This document shows, piece after piece, positions 46,543 to 59,516 of a DNA stretch of 64,000 nt; within the stretch, counting starts at the first letter, position 1; the number at the start of each line of letters is the position of its first letter. Source of the DNA: Eutrigla gurnardus (taxonomy: Eukaryota > Chordata > Actinopteri > Perciformes > Triglidae). The notes beneath the pieces were generated by a model. The model made no database searches and had not been told where the DNA came from. It worked only from the letters and a program-made list of their open reading frames with translations. The stretch spans positions 23,882,119 to 23,946,118 of the forward strand of contig OY741271.1 of NCBI GenBank assembly GCA_963514095.1. The letters run 5' to 3'. The position numbers were made by a program, and so were the translations under genes.

Positions 46543-49500
46543 GGCATAGTGGCATAGATGCCACTGGAATATAAATGGCTGTTTGGTGAGTATAGTCCAG
46601 AAAGCCGGTTGCATTTTGGTAAAATACCAAGATTGATTCAAATCTGAGGCCAACAAATCCCTTATCAAATATTTAATTCCCAATCTCTCTCAGATACTCT
46701 TGTCTGCCTCTGTCTGATACTGCTGAGTTAGTTCAACCAGTGCTGAAGTGTAAACACACCTTACCAAAGGGGGAAACAAGTCTCCCACCTGTTCATCTTG
46801 TTAAAGTACAATCTTGCGTCAGATAACTAGAGAAGAGCCAGTGCTCCTCCTCAGACCAGGTGTTAAACTTCATCCTGTAACCCATTAGATTCTGTGACCT
46901 TCAGCAGTTTTCCTGCAAGTAATGTTAACCTGGAAAAATCTGTGTTGTATTTAGTTGATATTTGCTGAATGATAAAGTAGACCTAATGTTCTCCACTATG
47001 TTTTTGTTTTGACTTCTACAGCTGTAGCACCACCCCCCCCCCCCAGTGAGCAAAGGCCATTTTCCATCGCAGCAAAAACCAAAAAATGAATCAGGACAGG
47101 GTTAATGAATGTCACAGGGCAGTGACAAAACATCTGGTGAAAGCCTTACTCCCTTAGGCGAGATAAAATGCACAAAAAAACTCCTGGGACAAGGCTTTGA
47201 GAATTTCAGTTTTCTATCGTACGAGATATTGTTTTAATAACCTCTTAAATTAAAGCAGCTACCCCTCAATGTGGAAGTCAACAAGTTACAAAGTGGGACC
47301 TCTAAATAGCTGTGTAAACTGTTTATATTAACTGTTTTTTTCCCCTCTACATAACCTATCCCATCATGCATTTCATGAACCCCTCAGATTTTATGCCCCA
47401 TAGGAGGGGTCCCAACCGCAACAAATGTTCACAATTTAAAAGCTGTAGAATATTTGGCTTTACTTGAAAAATTACGCAAATTATTAATTGGTGACGAAAA
47501 TAGTGTTTTTTGCTGACTGGCCGATCTTACCCATCAGCTTGAAAGACGTCATCTCTAATCAATCAAACGACCTAAAGTATTTGGTGATAAGGGATTCAGA
47601 TTCTATAAAATGCTATCAAACCTCATCCCTATGTTAGCAGGCAACAGGGTCATATCGCTTCTGACCTAAATGTTGCTGAAATTGCTCCATAATTACACTC
47701 GATCTCTTGCATGAAAATAAAAAAATATATATACAAAAATATGATGAAATCCAAGGCTGTCATGAGTGGCAGTGAGCTTAAAAGCCTTTATTTCATTAAG
47801 CTTCAGGCATCGCTTCTCGCTGTTAGTCACGTTGCAGCCATAAACCAGTGCTTTCATCACAACCTGATGTTGTTGTTGAACACTGTGATCTCTCCCCCAA
47901 AACACCACCAGCAGATATAATACCAAAGCAGCCTAAAGGCACTCTTTCACTCGGTTTTTGTCCAGTACTTAAATTTAGGTTTCGAACAGAAAGTCGATAT
48001 GGACAGTTTCAGTGTTGGATGTTGCATCCAAGAATATTTTACAGGAGAGAAAAAAAAGTGCTTTAATGGGTTTTGTTAGGGATGAAATAAAAGTATAACA
48101 GGAAAAAAGTGAATCAATGATTCATTCATTGCTTCTCTGTAAATGTAGAGTAGTACTCCCCCATTTTAAACAATAATATACTTGACACCGCTACCATATA
48201 CAATGCAGAGAGCCTCTGAGAGCAAGCTTCGAGATCGATAATCATTTATCAACACCTGATGGATCAAGTCAATGTAACTACAGAGAGGAGGCATGAGTGG
48301 ATTCGGCTGCTAAAGCCCCGCAGCTTGTTGAGCTGTGCTGGGGTTCCTTTAAGCCTGATAACGCTCCCCTCGCGATAAAACGCCTTCTGCTTGCCATTTT
48401 TCATCTTATCAGCTGGGCTACAATGCATCATGAGGCGGCCGGCTTCCGAGCATGTGGGTCTCGAATGTCAAGCCCGGGTTGATTCAACACAGTCAGAGTG
48501 ATGGATGCATCATTTCCTCGTGCTGACTGGTTATTTGCCGCCATCATTCCGGTGCCCAGAGGCCGAAGGTCAGGTCGAACCGAGGTCCTGCTCCCACAAA
48601 GAAATCTGATGTGGTGGCATTTTTTTTTTAAATTGGATGAGGGGATGAGGGGTTTACAGAGCATAATTTGATGTGTCCTTCAAAATTTAAAGATGGGAAG
48701 GATTGGTGAAATTAAATATGGAGACAAATAGCAGGTCATAGTCTGACATTTCCGTAAATGAAGTAATTAGCTTTCTAGGGATTTAGAGGAGAAGTCACTC
48801 ATCTGTACAGTAAACGTGAAAGCCAGAAGATAGTTAGTTTATCTTAGCATATAATCTGTACAAAGCCAAAGAATAAAAATGTGTTAATTCATGGGGGTTT
48901 TGTGGTGCAATAACAACATCCTGGCTGCGGCTTCAGATATATCCCAAAATCCAATTTAATGTTGAGCCATGTCTATACTTTCTTTTTTTTAGGCCTGTGT
49001 GTGCGTAACGTGTATTCTTTATGAGCTACCTCTTATCTTCACCTGACTGGAAACACTCTTTTCATGATACATCCTGAGGTATTTCCCAAAATGTCTTTAA
49101 AATACCACTTTTACTACTAAAAACATCTATTATGTAATGCACAGCCTACATATTCAGTGCCTCACTCCATCTTCTAAACAAATTGTATTGCCCTCATACC
49201 CTCTGGTAAACAATCAAACATTTTAATAGGCTCTTAAGTACGTGGCAAAACATATTACCATTTCAATTATGTTTCTCCCCCATATTTCCCTTAAACCTAA
49301 TTAGAGACATTAAGAAGCTATAGTGTCTTCCCACTCCCTCCACATCACTCACACCCTCTCTATGCACATGACAGGGTGGCTGCTATAGTTCTATTTATTT
49401 CTCATGATTAACAACGCAATATTTCAGGGCAATGGAGCATTTTTGAGTGCAGCAAAAGCTGTCATCGAGCAATAACAAGCGCTTATATCTTCCGTCTGTC

Positions 49501-52114
49501 AAGGATGTAGCACATCCTTTTAAAAAAATCCTCGGTGATGAAAATGAGCTTAAGCTATTTTTTTTTTACAAGTGTTCAGATTGCTCCCCGTTAGTTTTAT
49601 CGTGATGCCCCTGGAAATTAAAACACCCATATAGTGGAACGCTTGGGCCAAGTTGATATACGGTTCTCCACCCTTGTTAAGTCGCACATTTTCAGCCTTT
49701 ATTATTTGATAGCATCACGCTGTCCACCTGCTCCGCCGGTCTCATGAGTTCTTGTATTATCGAGATTCCTACTCCGGCTGGTTTTTCCTGCACATCTCAT
49801 ATGAAACAAATCATACGACTCTATATTGGATATAATATTGTTAGCCCTCAGTACGGTAAAAATGCATTAGTTACAGAAGGACGGGGCGAATTTAAGACAA
49901 GGCTGTGGAAAGATGATGGATCAGGCAGGATGCAGTGCCACTTGTCAGGTGACTGGGGGAACGGTAATGGAGATCGAGGGCAATGATGAGGTGTGTCAAG
50001 GTCAGAGGCTCATTAAAACATGCAGAGAGATCCATATCTGTCATTGATCGGCATGTCCGAACCCAACAAACTGCCTGAGGGAAGGATTTAGCTCAACAGG
50101 TGTGGGAAGTAAGTCCGTATTTCTACATCTTAAGATTTAAGTTCAGTGCCAGTACAAAAAGTAGGTACATTTTCTATACAAATTGGTGTTTAAAAAAGTG
50201 ACCGCAATAGTGGACAAACGGCTACCCAGAGGCCCCCAACGGATAAATACGACCGGTGTTAACCTTAACGTCGATTCGTCCATAAAGGTGTTACCCTCAA
50301 TCGTTCTTAACTTTAGCCACACAGGAGTTGCCATGTGTAGATATTGTATAAAGCACACATTTTTAAATGTTAGTATTGTACATTACAATAAACCTTTATC
50401 CAGAGATTTGCAGAACAACGTTCTTCTCTGGCAATAGGATTTGGTTTGTCTGGAAACGTCAATTTAATGACATACCTTCTCCAGCGATACCGCCCCTCAC
50501 TTTTGTGCACCAGGTGCAAAATGTAGAATGCCAGACGTATCCTGGACATAAGGTCTCCTCCTGCCTTTGAGGAGGAGGCAGTTGCAAGTTTCAGTTTTAT
50601 TTTATTTTTACTTCCTGAGGATGGAGAAGATTTCCCACCAGTCGCATAGCTGATTTTATTTGGATAAACAAGAAAAATCTACATGGTCTCATGGGCAACA
50701 CAACTGAGACATGATGGAGTGTTTTGGGGGAAAAAACGCCTCAGCACGGCTTGAAATACAAATTTACATCAGGCACATGCAGATGTACTTACAAATAGAG
50801 TTACATTTCTTTCTAAATATATCTTCATGTATTACTCATTTACTTACATACATAGCAAAAATATTGAACAGAATATGGAAAACCTTAATAACTTGTAGTT
50901 TGCACTTTTAGTTTTAGTGCCGCTTTTAACACGTGAGTGTGGATGAGATAACATTCGTCTGGTGTCCAGCGATACAAAGCGTCGTCAAAGGATTTTCATT
51001 GAAACTATAATACATTTCATATAAGTGTGTTAATTTGAAATATTAGATTATTTACCATTAAAATGTCTTCAGTTTTGTGGTACATTATATAGATTTTTTG
51101 AAGCGCTGTTAAATGTCACCGGTTAGCACGTTTTTAATAAAAGATATAGATGGTTTAATTTAGTGCTGAAATGTAGTAAATCATTCTTTTTTCTTTCTTT
51201 TTTTTTGGTTTGCCTCAGTGCTAATGGATTGATTTTACAGTATTTCTCTCATGAGGAAGGTTAGGGTGCAGAATGTCTACCGCTCCAAATCCCTTTTGAA
51301 TGTTTATTCCATCTTGAACAGGCTGCTGAAGCTCTGCAATTTCAACATTTGCTCTCAGCACCCATGAGTAAAGGCAACCTGGCTGGCTGCAAGCTGTGTG
51401 ACAGAGATAGGGGCTCCTGGTCAACAAGCAGGTTAATTGTGTGATAGGACCATATGCTAATTCTGGACTGAACTCAACAGCCACAGCTCGGCAGGAGGCT
51501 CCCCTGTGGCTCCTGACTGGCCGCAGAACATGGCAATCAAATCACATTTGACACTGTGGAAAACGTGCTCAGCCCAAAATCTACTGAATTTTTCAAGTGA
51601 AGTTAGTACCGACTAACTTCTATGGATAGATGACAACAGTGTTTGAACCGTTTAGAGGATTAGGCGACATGTAGGGGGAACAGGAGCGGCACTTTGATTA
51701 ACTTCACACTTGTGGAGGAGATAACAGCTTTTTGAGAGTCTCTCCTGGGTGGATTATTGAGTGTGAGCACTGGCACATTGTATGAACTCTCTGAAGCCCA
51801 TTAGCAAACTCAAGTCATTACGTAGTGAGACAGTGGGAATGCGAGGCTTAAAGTATGAGAGCCTTCCGGGGGGAAGAAAAATGAATTTAAAGCAGGTTGA
51901 TTTTTAAAAAAACATCAATAATCAAACTCAATGATGCTCATCACATTCGACTGTGGTTAGTTTAAAACTGTAATATGATGCTGAAGTTAAACTTTCAAGA
52001 CTAAAAATCTTCGGTAAACAAATACACTCCAATACTTTGAATACTAAGCAAAGAATTGCAAAAATAATGGCAGGAAAAACGTAAATTACATAGATCTTAT
52101 TTGGGGGAAATATG
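44562..52114. other. Intron 1 DNA with several microsatellites
   Basis: (TCC)n near 45278-45299, (TG)n at about 45873-45896, (GA)n at about 46437-46470 and 46510-46542, and poly-C near 47032-47044. A possible degraded family C fragment lies near 48780-48865. No exon-like frame. Confidence 0.5.
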
Positions 52115-52345
52115 CGACAGCTAGCTGCCAGTTAGCTTAGCTTAGCATAAAGACGCCTACCAGCACTTTTGAAGTATCACATTGTTTTCGTTTTGTCCCA
52201 ATTAAACAAACAAGATATAATGTGCAATGAACATGTTAGGTGGTTTTGTTGCTGTTACACATAGCCAGGCCAGCTGTTTCCCCTCAGTTCCCGTGTTTGT
52301 GCTAAGCTAAGCTAAGCTAAGTTAAACGGCTGCTGGATGTAGCCA
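52115..52345 (+). repeat. Dispersed repeat family C (TTAGCTTAGCAT type), clear copy
   Basis: It starts with GTTAGCTTAGCTTAGCATAA and AAGACGCCTACCAGCACTTT. It continues through an AACAAACAAGATATAATG-type block and ends with tandem GCTAA units and GGCTGCTGGATGTAGCC. The two GCTAAGC-type ends point towards each other, giving an inverted-repeat layout. It is familiar to me from many teleost genomes, class uncertain. Confidence 0.75.
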
Positions 52346-55300
52346 GAGGGTAATTATGAGAGTGGTATCGATCTTCCTATCTCTCTCCACTGGAATGTGA
52401 GTGAGCGTAATTCCCACAATAACAAACCTTCGATTTAAAAAGGATGAACACCGACATAGTCCTCGTTTACAACAACTCCCTACCTATTAATTTGCAATTA
52501 ACGGAGTCTTTGACCCGTTTCACCTTTTGAAGCCGTTGCTCTCTGTTCAAATTATGGGGATTAGTAAAGTTGAATGTTTTTTTTTTTTTTGCATTTCAGT
52601 GACCAACTCTTTCCCTTCTGGGTTCCTCTGTCACCGTGTTTGAACATTGTCACCGTGACACTTTTCTGAACGAAGACATCTCAGTTGCACATTTTGGCCA
52701 AAAGGAGACAGAAAAACAACCACCGCCCTGCTCAGACAGCTCCATATTTTAACATATTTCACACCTGGCAGTATGTCTTGGCCTCGACATGTGGAGCTGT
52801 CAACCATACTGAATGACTGAGCTGATAAACAAGAGCAAGAAAAGGTGCATCCCCCAAATCATTTGTCTGTACTGTTGCATTCGATGTACCCAATATTACG
52901 TTTTTTCGCTTAAGGCTGCTGAGTTCACAGGAAAAAATAGCTATTGTGTGTTCAAAGGTTCTGCCTCTGTTATCTTTTATTGCCAACACAGTTGGGTACT
53001 CCGAGTGGAGAGTTTAGTCTGGAATGAAGTACTACTTTTAGTAAACTGGAGAGAACATTGTTATCCCTCCCTGCTGCTTTCTGTGTTTACTCAGTATTTC
53101 AATCATTAAAACTTGTTTACAGTCCCTATTTAGGCACGCAGATTAACTTGGAATTAAAGCAGATCAATGACGAGTAATGAGTTTCTACATATTTGAAATA
53201 AGGGTAATTACTAAAACATGCTTTTTCCAAGCCTAATTTAGAGAATTCCTCCATAACATCTTTTCCCCCACTTTGGTGTGATGTGAACTTGAATGTTTTC
53301 TCTTCACGGCCTTAAATTCCTCTCCACACCTCCAGCTGATCTGCTGCAGTCTAAACTCCTCTTTGCATGTGGCGGGGCTTTAGGATTTGGGGATCTGTGG
53401 GATTATGGGATTTTCTGATCGCGTTGAAAAAGACACCATGGGATACAGAAATCCCAAAATGGCTCAGGTACCCACATCAAGATTAGAGCGTATTATAGCC
53501 CCCCCCCTTAGGGAAAGAAGACACTACACCGCTGACAGCCTTGAAACAAGTGTGTTCTGGAAACAGTTACATTTTAATGAGATTGTAGTAAACTACAAAG
53601 CCTACTTTGTGCTGAAAGCAGCTGTGTACTTTTAAAATGTCAAATTAATACATTTTAAAATGTCATTAGCTTTTGTCGAAAGTGTACTTTTCCTGGAGCG
53701 GCTTCATTTTCTCTGGAAACTGTGACCATTAATAAGTCAAATGCACACACCTCTTACACTTAAATGATTGGGGTAAAATTACTTGTACACCTGCAATTTA
53801 TCCACTTACCCACCACCATCGTACAATGCGTTGCAAGAACAAAAATATATCTGTAGATTTTGGAGGGTGATACATTATATTGTTCTGGGAAGATATTAAT
53901 TTGGCCAAAATTGTAAAATGTCATAAGGAATTTAAATCACAGCTCGCCCACATTTGCATGTTTTTTTTTTCTCCCCCCCTGTGGAAATATTGGATGTCGT
54001 GTGTGACAGGCAGAGAGCATGAGTAATTGTGGGCTACGGGGCAGAGACAGCACCAGCACTCACCACCATCCCTAGACGTTGGCCTTTAGGTAAATTAAGC
54101 TAACAATGCATACCACTGCAGTTGTTTTGTTGCTGTTGATCATTGGGAGGTAGTTAGGGACTGTATGCAAATCTTGGGATGAGATATTCATATTTTCTAA
54201 CGTAACTTGTAACCCCCAAAAGTAATGTTTTAGTGCCCCCTGCCTTTGGGCATAACGCTTGGTTACGACTGGAGGTAAAAGCTCATTATCTGGGCTACTA
54301 ATGTTTGCATCTTACGGTAGAGCAGCACACTTACATTTTTGCTCTTATGTTTGTTTAGGTGATAAAAAAGAAAAAGATCACTATTGAGATATAAGAGTCT
54401 GTATTACTGTATCTGTATTAGTGCCTGACTAACTTAAATGGTACATTTAATATTTGAGCATTGATTTTTTTCACCAAATCTTTAAACAATAAGACAAATT
54501 ACATTCCCCTCCCCTCTTATAATTTCCATACAGTCCCTTGTATGACAATAAAACCACTGCCATCACGTTAGTGCATCAAAGGCTTAGGTAACGTACTAAA
54601 CACAAACTGCATTTTGACATATCTATGACCTTTTTTCTACCATTGTCAGTGAAATAGTTGCCACGGATGAATCCATTCATAACGGCAAACAAAGAGACTG
54701 CATATTCTCTAATGACCAGGTTACTATGGAAACGAGGTCAGGTTTAAAAGCAGACGACGAAAAAAAAAAAAGAAAAGAAAAAGAAAGTCCTCCGGCTTCA
54801 CTTTCCTCTAGGACTCGACTTCAAAACAAACCTTGATTCAATTTGTGCACCCTGAGAATCACCTGATAATGTCTCGCCAAGCTCTGTTGTGGTGAGATGA
54901 GCAGCACGAACAACAAGCGTTGTAACTGAATCAAACACAATCTTACCAAAAACATACAAAGCGGCAGCGGGGAAGGGCATAGCCACCGGTTGCTCGCTGC
55001 AGACCTCGATGCGGTTCAGCTTGCGGGAAAGGGTAAACATGCCACAACGTTTTTACGGCACTGGAGACGTCGCTGCATCCACGCAGCTCCCCCAGCTCAG
55101 GAGGTCGAAGGCATGTTTTTAGTCGTCTAAAACTGAAAAACCCTGTCTTTCACACAGCAGCACCTCGCTGTCTTGCACTTTTGCACCTGGCCCTAAAACC
55201 CCACCTGGAGGGTATTTACCGTGAGCTTGAGTCAGCTCCTGAAGTATTGATTATGAAAGGTGTTATCAGCATGGGAGGAACCAAAAATAAACTTGTGATT

Positions 55301-56384
55301 GACTGCAGGGAAAGTGCTGGTCCACACTCCTTCATGGCGTGGGTGTGATCATTAATAGTGTGCTAAACCCTGAGGTCAGTCTAGTCTCACGCTGTCAGAT
55401 CCGGGGGGAGTAATACGTTCACACTGCTCTGCTCCATTACCCATCTGTCTGGGGAGGAAGAACAATGGTTTTTCAATCACTCTCCGTTTCTCTTGAATTC
55501 ATGCCTCTCTCTTTCTATCTCTGCATCATTAGTCCTCTGTATACGGCGTGTCTAGCCTTCTCACTAGAAGGTAAGAGAAGGAAATTAACACTTCTGCTGT
55601 CATTATGGTAGATATAACTTAAAGTACCTGGCATCGCAGTGCCGGAGTTATCTCATTAACCTTATCACACCAACCACTAGAATGATGGCAGCTGCATGGT
55701 GTTATAACAGAAACCACCAGAAGGCAGAAATAAAAAAATAAAAAAAAGAAGGTGCGTGCCGAGGAAGTTGGCTAGTGGAGTCTATCCTACAAGATTTAGC
55801 CCGTTTACCCACAAAGTGGGAGCTGTAGCTGTTGGAGGTGCAGCAGATGCTGCGACACACATCATCGCGGAGGTTATTATGGTGCTTCAAACCCTCAGCG
55901 TCAGTCATAACGGAGTCAATCCTGAACAAATATGCCACGATATTTTTAGATTCAATGAGATGTCCACTTTTGGTCCTCAATCGTCAAAAAAAAAAAAAAA
56001 CACCACACACCTCTGCTTCACTTTGAAGAGTGCTGCTGCCGTGGAAAAAAGTGAAACGGGCCAAAGTCACATACTCAAACACACATTTCTGGCCTGTCAA
56101 CACATATCGTAGCGATAGATTGTCACCATGGGCGTTCGTACTTCGGCGCCGCCAGGATCTGCTTCGATTTGCCGTGACGGCAGATGAAGACTCTGCGAGC
56201 GACAGTCCAGTCAAGATGAAGCTTTGTGGGGAGCTGTGTGAAATTTCAGATGACATAGAGAGGCCAGGGCCGTGGACAGCTGAAGAAATCCTCCACAGGC
56301 ATAAATCCTCCAGACATGAAATCCTGTCCACTGCACCCCTAAGCCATGAATACTTCTGAGTGGACAATCCATTTAGTTATATTT
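52346..56384. other. Intron 1 DNA, nothing certain
   Basis: Overlapping open frames on both strands at 55700-56370 have no recognisable domain, and A-runs interrupt the region. It could be a decayed element. No splice-flanked exon was found. Confidence 0.4.
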
Positions 56385-56465
56385 TTAAGATTTTGAATGC
56401 AGGACTTTTACTTGTAATGGAGTATTATATCACTGTGGTATATCTACTTTTACTTAAGTAACTAT
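56385..56465 (+). repeat. Dispersed repeat family B, terminal piece (plus)
   Basis: GAATGCAGGACTTTTACTTG, TAATGGAGTATTATATCACT and CTTTTACTTAAGTAAC form the 3' part of the family B repeat. Confidence 0.65.
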
Positions 56466-57441
56466 TACCTATTATCTGTTGTTCCACATACATAATAAAT
56501 CACATGTATTCCCTACAAACCTAACCTGCAGGTTTCAGCACTTGTTGTTGCTCATGATGTGCCGAAGCGAGGAGAGGTTGAGCTGAGTAATTATTAGAGA
56601 ATCGCTTATTCAATGCACCGTGAAGCGACTTCCTGTTAGCGCTGGACCGTTATGTGCAGAAAGTGATTTCAGGGATCCTCTCAAAAGCCACAGAGATGCG
56701 CCTCGGCGTGAGTTATTGTAGATAAATCCAACCAATCTGGGCGCACGGAAAAGCAACACTCCAGCAAATAAAAAGAATAGAATTGAATCCTGGATGGGAA
56801 AACCTGCAAACGTTCCGAGTATCAGGTAGACACATATAATGACTTCAAGAAAAGAGATAATGCAAAAGCCAGAGATACACTACTGTATGGTTTCTGTGTT
56901 TGTTCTTTTCCCTTTCTGCTATGTAAGTTCTTGCGCCTGTCAGCATTCTTGGTACATCTCCGGCATATAGGAAAATAAATGAGTTTGACTGTCCCCGGTT
57001 CCTTTTTATCTGTTTCATGTTTAAAAACAATCCTTAAGGGAAGGTGCCTGACACCTCATGCCTATTCCAGAGTATTGTATTTTTTTAATCTATATCAAAT
57101 AGATTATACAGTTTTGGGTTTGTATTATTTGCCGGAATATAATTAATTTTATCTCAAATGTCATAATGTTCATGTGCATACTCTTTTGCCTGAATATGCT
57201 TTCCTTATCCCTTGGCTGAATTGAAGACTAATGGAAGTTACTGTAATATTTATGAAGCAAATCTCCCAGTATACTTGGCTCGTTGTCCTTCATCTTCTAT
57301 AAAAAACTACTGATATAGAACCTGAAGAATCATGTTCTAATAGACTCTCTCTCTCTCTCTCCCTCTCTCACCCTTGAAATCACCATCTGTTTGTCCATAT
57401 TGTGTGATCCTCTGTTTCGGGTCCCCGCGGCTCGCCACCAG

Positions 57442-57832
57442 ACGCTTCTTTTGGCCTCCTCATCGCCGTGTTTGTGGTCTGCGGCCTGGCTCTGCTGGGC
57501 CTTCTTACATTCGTCTCCTGGAAGCTGTGCTGTGTGCCTTGGCGAACGAAGGCCCATTTCCCCAGCCCATCCCTCACCCCGCCCTGTGACCCAGAGGACT
57601 GCCCGCTCCAGCCGCCTCCCCATCTGCCCAGCCCCCAGCAGCCACTGGTCACCATGGCGACAGAGAAGGTGAAGGACCCCATGGGTTCGATGGGTTTTCT
57701 GGAGGCGGCGGTGAAGATAAGCCATACATCTCCCGACATCCCCACCGATGTGCAGCTTTCCATGAGGGAGCACTTCCTGCGTCGCACGCAACGCATGCAA
57801 AGGCAGGCCACTGAGCCGGCTTCCTCCACTCG
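57442..57832 (+). CDS. syt6: Synaptotagmin-6-like, exon 2 (transmembrane segment and linker)
   Basis: The acceptor ends CCACCAG at 57441. The exon's first two bases complete codon D53 from exon 1, and it ends at a GTTAGT donor with two bases of R183. Residues 56-78 form a single membrane span (LLIAVFVVCGLALLGLLTFV) followed by WKLCC, two likely palmitoylated cysteines, and WR. A Pro-rich linker leads to MATEKVKDPMGSMGFLEAAV and then KISHTSPDIPTDVQ and RQATEPASSTR. This linker is the part most diagnostic of Syt6 rather than Syt3, 9 or 10. The pyrimidine tract just before the acceptor is interrupted (GGG, GCGG), so the site looks weak. The exon length of 391 is not a multiple of three, so simple skipping would shift the frame. 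Confidence 0.92.
57654..57656 (+). promoter_or_regulatory. syt6: Internal in-frame ATG in strong context, downstream of the membrane segment
   Basis: GTCACCATGGCG is a near-ideal initiation context. It is in frame (M124) and is the first ATG in any frame of exon 2. Starting here would omit the luminal part, the membrane span and WKLCC while keeping the rest of the linker and the C2 domains. A methionine at this position is, as I recall, also present in mammalian Syt6. Use of the start is inferred. Confidence 0.45.
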
Positions 57833-58954
57833 GTTAGTCGTATGCAGGCATTTAAGACTGTATGATGTCGTTATTCATGTGTAAATAAGCTTAGGGATAC
57901 ATACAAGCATGCATGCACACACGGGCAGAGTTTGAGACACAAAGTCATGTGGTATCAAGGTCCATTAATCCAACATAAAATAAAGGAGAAAAAAAAAAAT
58001 GCAAATCAGAAAGAGCCTAACTGCGAGTACATTTTAAGTGAGTAGGCAATACATTTAATATTTCACTAAAAGGGGTGAGAAATTTTATATCTCAGCAATT
58101 TGGTTTCTACAAAGTTTATGATAATAAATGCTGCAGATCGTTGTGCCTCAGAGGCATCGCTTCGGAAGTCATAATGGCAACCCTAATTGCATGTAATGAT
58201 TTGTTCCTGAGAATTAATTGAACAGAGGGTGCTGTGATTGTAGCATAAGTGCACGTGTTCACCTTGTTTAGAAGTGGACATCAAGAATCCCTTCTGCTTA
58301 TAATGCAGCTAGACTTTAAAAAGTACAATGTTCTAAAAGTACTAACTATTTGTCCTTGGGACTAAAGCAGCAAAAAAAAAGGCAGTGTCCCCTGATCCTC
58401 ATTTGGTGTCACTGTGCTTTGTTGTTGTTATTCCTTTAACTCAATTTTACTATCCCCCACAAAAAAGACCAGACATTCCCAGTGCAAAGCAAATAAAAGC
58501 ACTACTATACAGTGTCAGATGTAAATCTACATTCTTAATCTCTATTCCAAGCATATATCAATGCTAATAGTTGGGCAAAGTGGGCTTGCTTTGGAGGACT
58601 ATTGTTTTCATGCATTTAAAAATGAGCAACAATATTAATACAGGCCACTAGTTATTTCCTTTCACACAGGAAATAACTCAGCTAGCCGTGCCGTCGTTGG
58701 CTGTTGTCTTTGATCAATTGCAACCTCAACAGAAGACGTTAAGTGACATGAAGTGACACATCCGTCACCCTCTGTCAGCGTTGGTTCTTTGAGGTCGTCT
58801 TGGTGTCTCCGAGCATTTGCATTCAAAACTTCCCTCCTTCGAATTCAAAGCCGCCCTTTGTCCCCGCTCCTCTACACTACTCCAAAACAATCCACCAGCT
58901 ATTCCCTGTCAGTCACTCCTCCTTTCTTCCTTCCCGTCTTTTCTGTCCCCGCAG
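57833..58954 (+). other. syt6: Intron 2 of the synaptotagmin gene
   Basis: It runs from the donor GTTAGT to the acceptor TCTGTCCCCGCAG, with a long pyrimidine tract. No repeat or gene inside is recognised. Confidence 0.88.
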
Positions 58955-59516
58955 GCACAATTCATTCAAAAGACACCTGCCCAGGCAGATGCAGGTCAGC
59001 AGCCTAGACCTGGGAAATGAGTACGTCCCGGACAATGACGAGAAGCCCAAAGGCATCGGTCGCATCCAGCCAGAGCTCTACCAACAGAAGGTCCCGGAAC
59101 TAGAGGATTCGTCGAAGAACGGCAGCAGCAAAAACTGTGGCAGGATTAACTTCTCCCTTAAGTATGACTATGAAAACGAGGCCCTCGTGGTCAACATCCT
59201 CAAGGCAGCAGATCTACCTGCCAAGGACTTATGCGGCACATCTGACCCTTACGTGAAGGTCTACCTGCTGCCTGACCGCAAGAAGTTCCAGACTCGCGTA
59301 CACCGGAAGACCCTCAACCCCACATTCAGTGAGACCTTCCTGTTTCCTGTGCCTTACGATGAGCTGGCGATCAGGAAACTCCACATGAGCGTCTTTGACT
59401 TTGACCGGTTTTCGAGGCATGACATGATCGGGGAGGTGGTGCTGGACAACTTGTTTGAGACATCAGACCTCTCCAGGGAGACGGACATATGGAGGGACAT
59501 CCAATATGCCACCAGT
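58955..59516 (+). CDS. syt6: Synaptotagmin-6-like, exon 3 (C2A domain)
   Basis: One base completes R183, then 187 codons follow to a phase-0 break at a GTAAGA donor. The exon encodes the basic segment HNSFKRHLPRQMQ and the C2A domain (about 243-365). C2A is the Ca2+-dependent phospholipid- and SNARE-interacting module of this vesicle-fusion sensor family. The ligands of Syt1 D172, D178, D230, D232, S235 and D238 correspond to D274, D280, D331, D333, S336 and D339, all present, so Ca2+ binding should be retained. The loop after LLPDRKK is one residue shorter than in relatives, which usually have a further Lys (or CK) before F/LQT. The C2B domain is not in the window. Longer frames that start upstream at 58800 read through intron and should be ignored. 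Confidence 0.95.

Larger units (their letters stand above)
23897..57441 (+). other. syt6: Intron 1 of the synaptotagmin gene, 33.5 kb
   Basis: It is bounded by the donor GTAAGG at 23897 and the acceptor ending CCACCAG at 57441. It contains only transposon remnants, microsatellites and unexplained DNA, listed separately. No internal exon of another gene is convincing on either strand. A large first intron is normal for this gene class and may carry enhancers or alternative leaders. Confidence 0.8.

Noticed and set aside
46178..46630. 150-codon minus-strand frame with SLSLSL runs
   Set aside because: Caused by two (GA)n tracts.
55700..56370. Overlapping 118-, 109- and 127-codon frames on both strands in intron 1
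   Set aside because: No recognisable domain, interrupted by A-runs, and no splice sites that would keep the synaptotagmin frame; possibly a decayed element.
57330..57829. 149- and 156-codon minus-strand frames
   Set aside because: Antisense of exon 2 of the synaptotagmin gene.
58800..58954. Upstream extension of the exon 3 frame giving 259 residues
   Set aside because: It is intronic sequence; the clear acceptor at 58954 and the R183 codon junction with exon 2 show where the exon begins.
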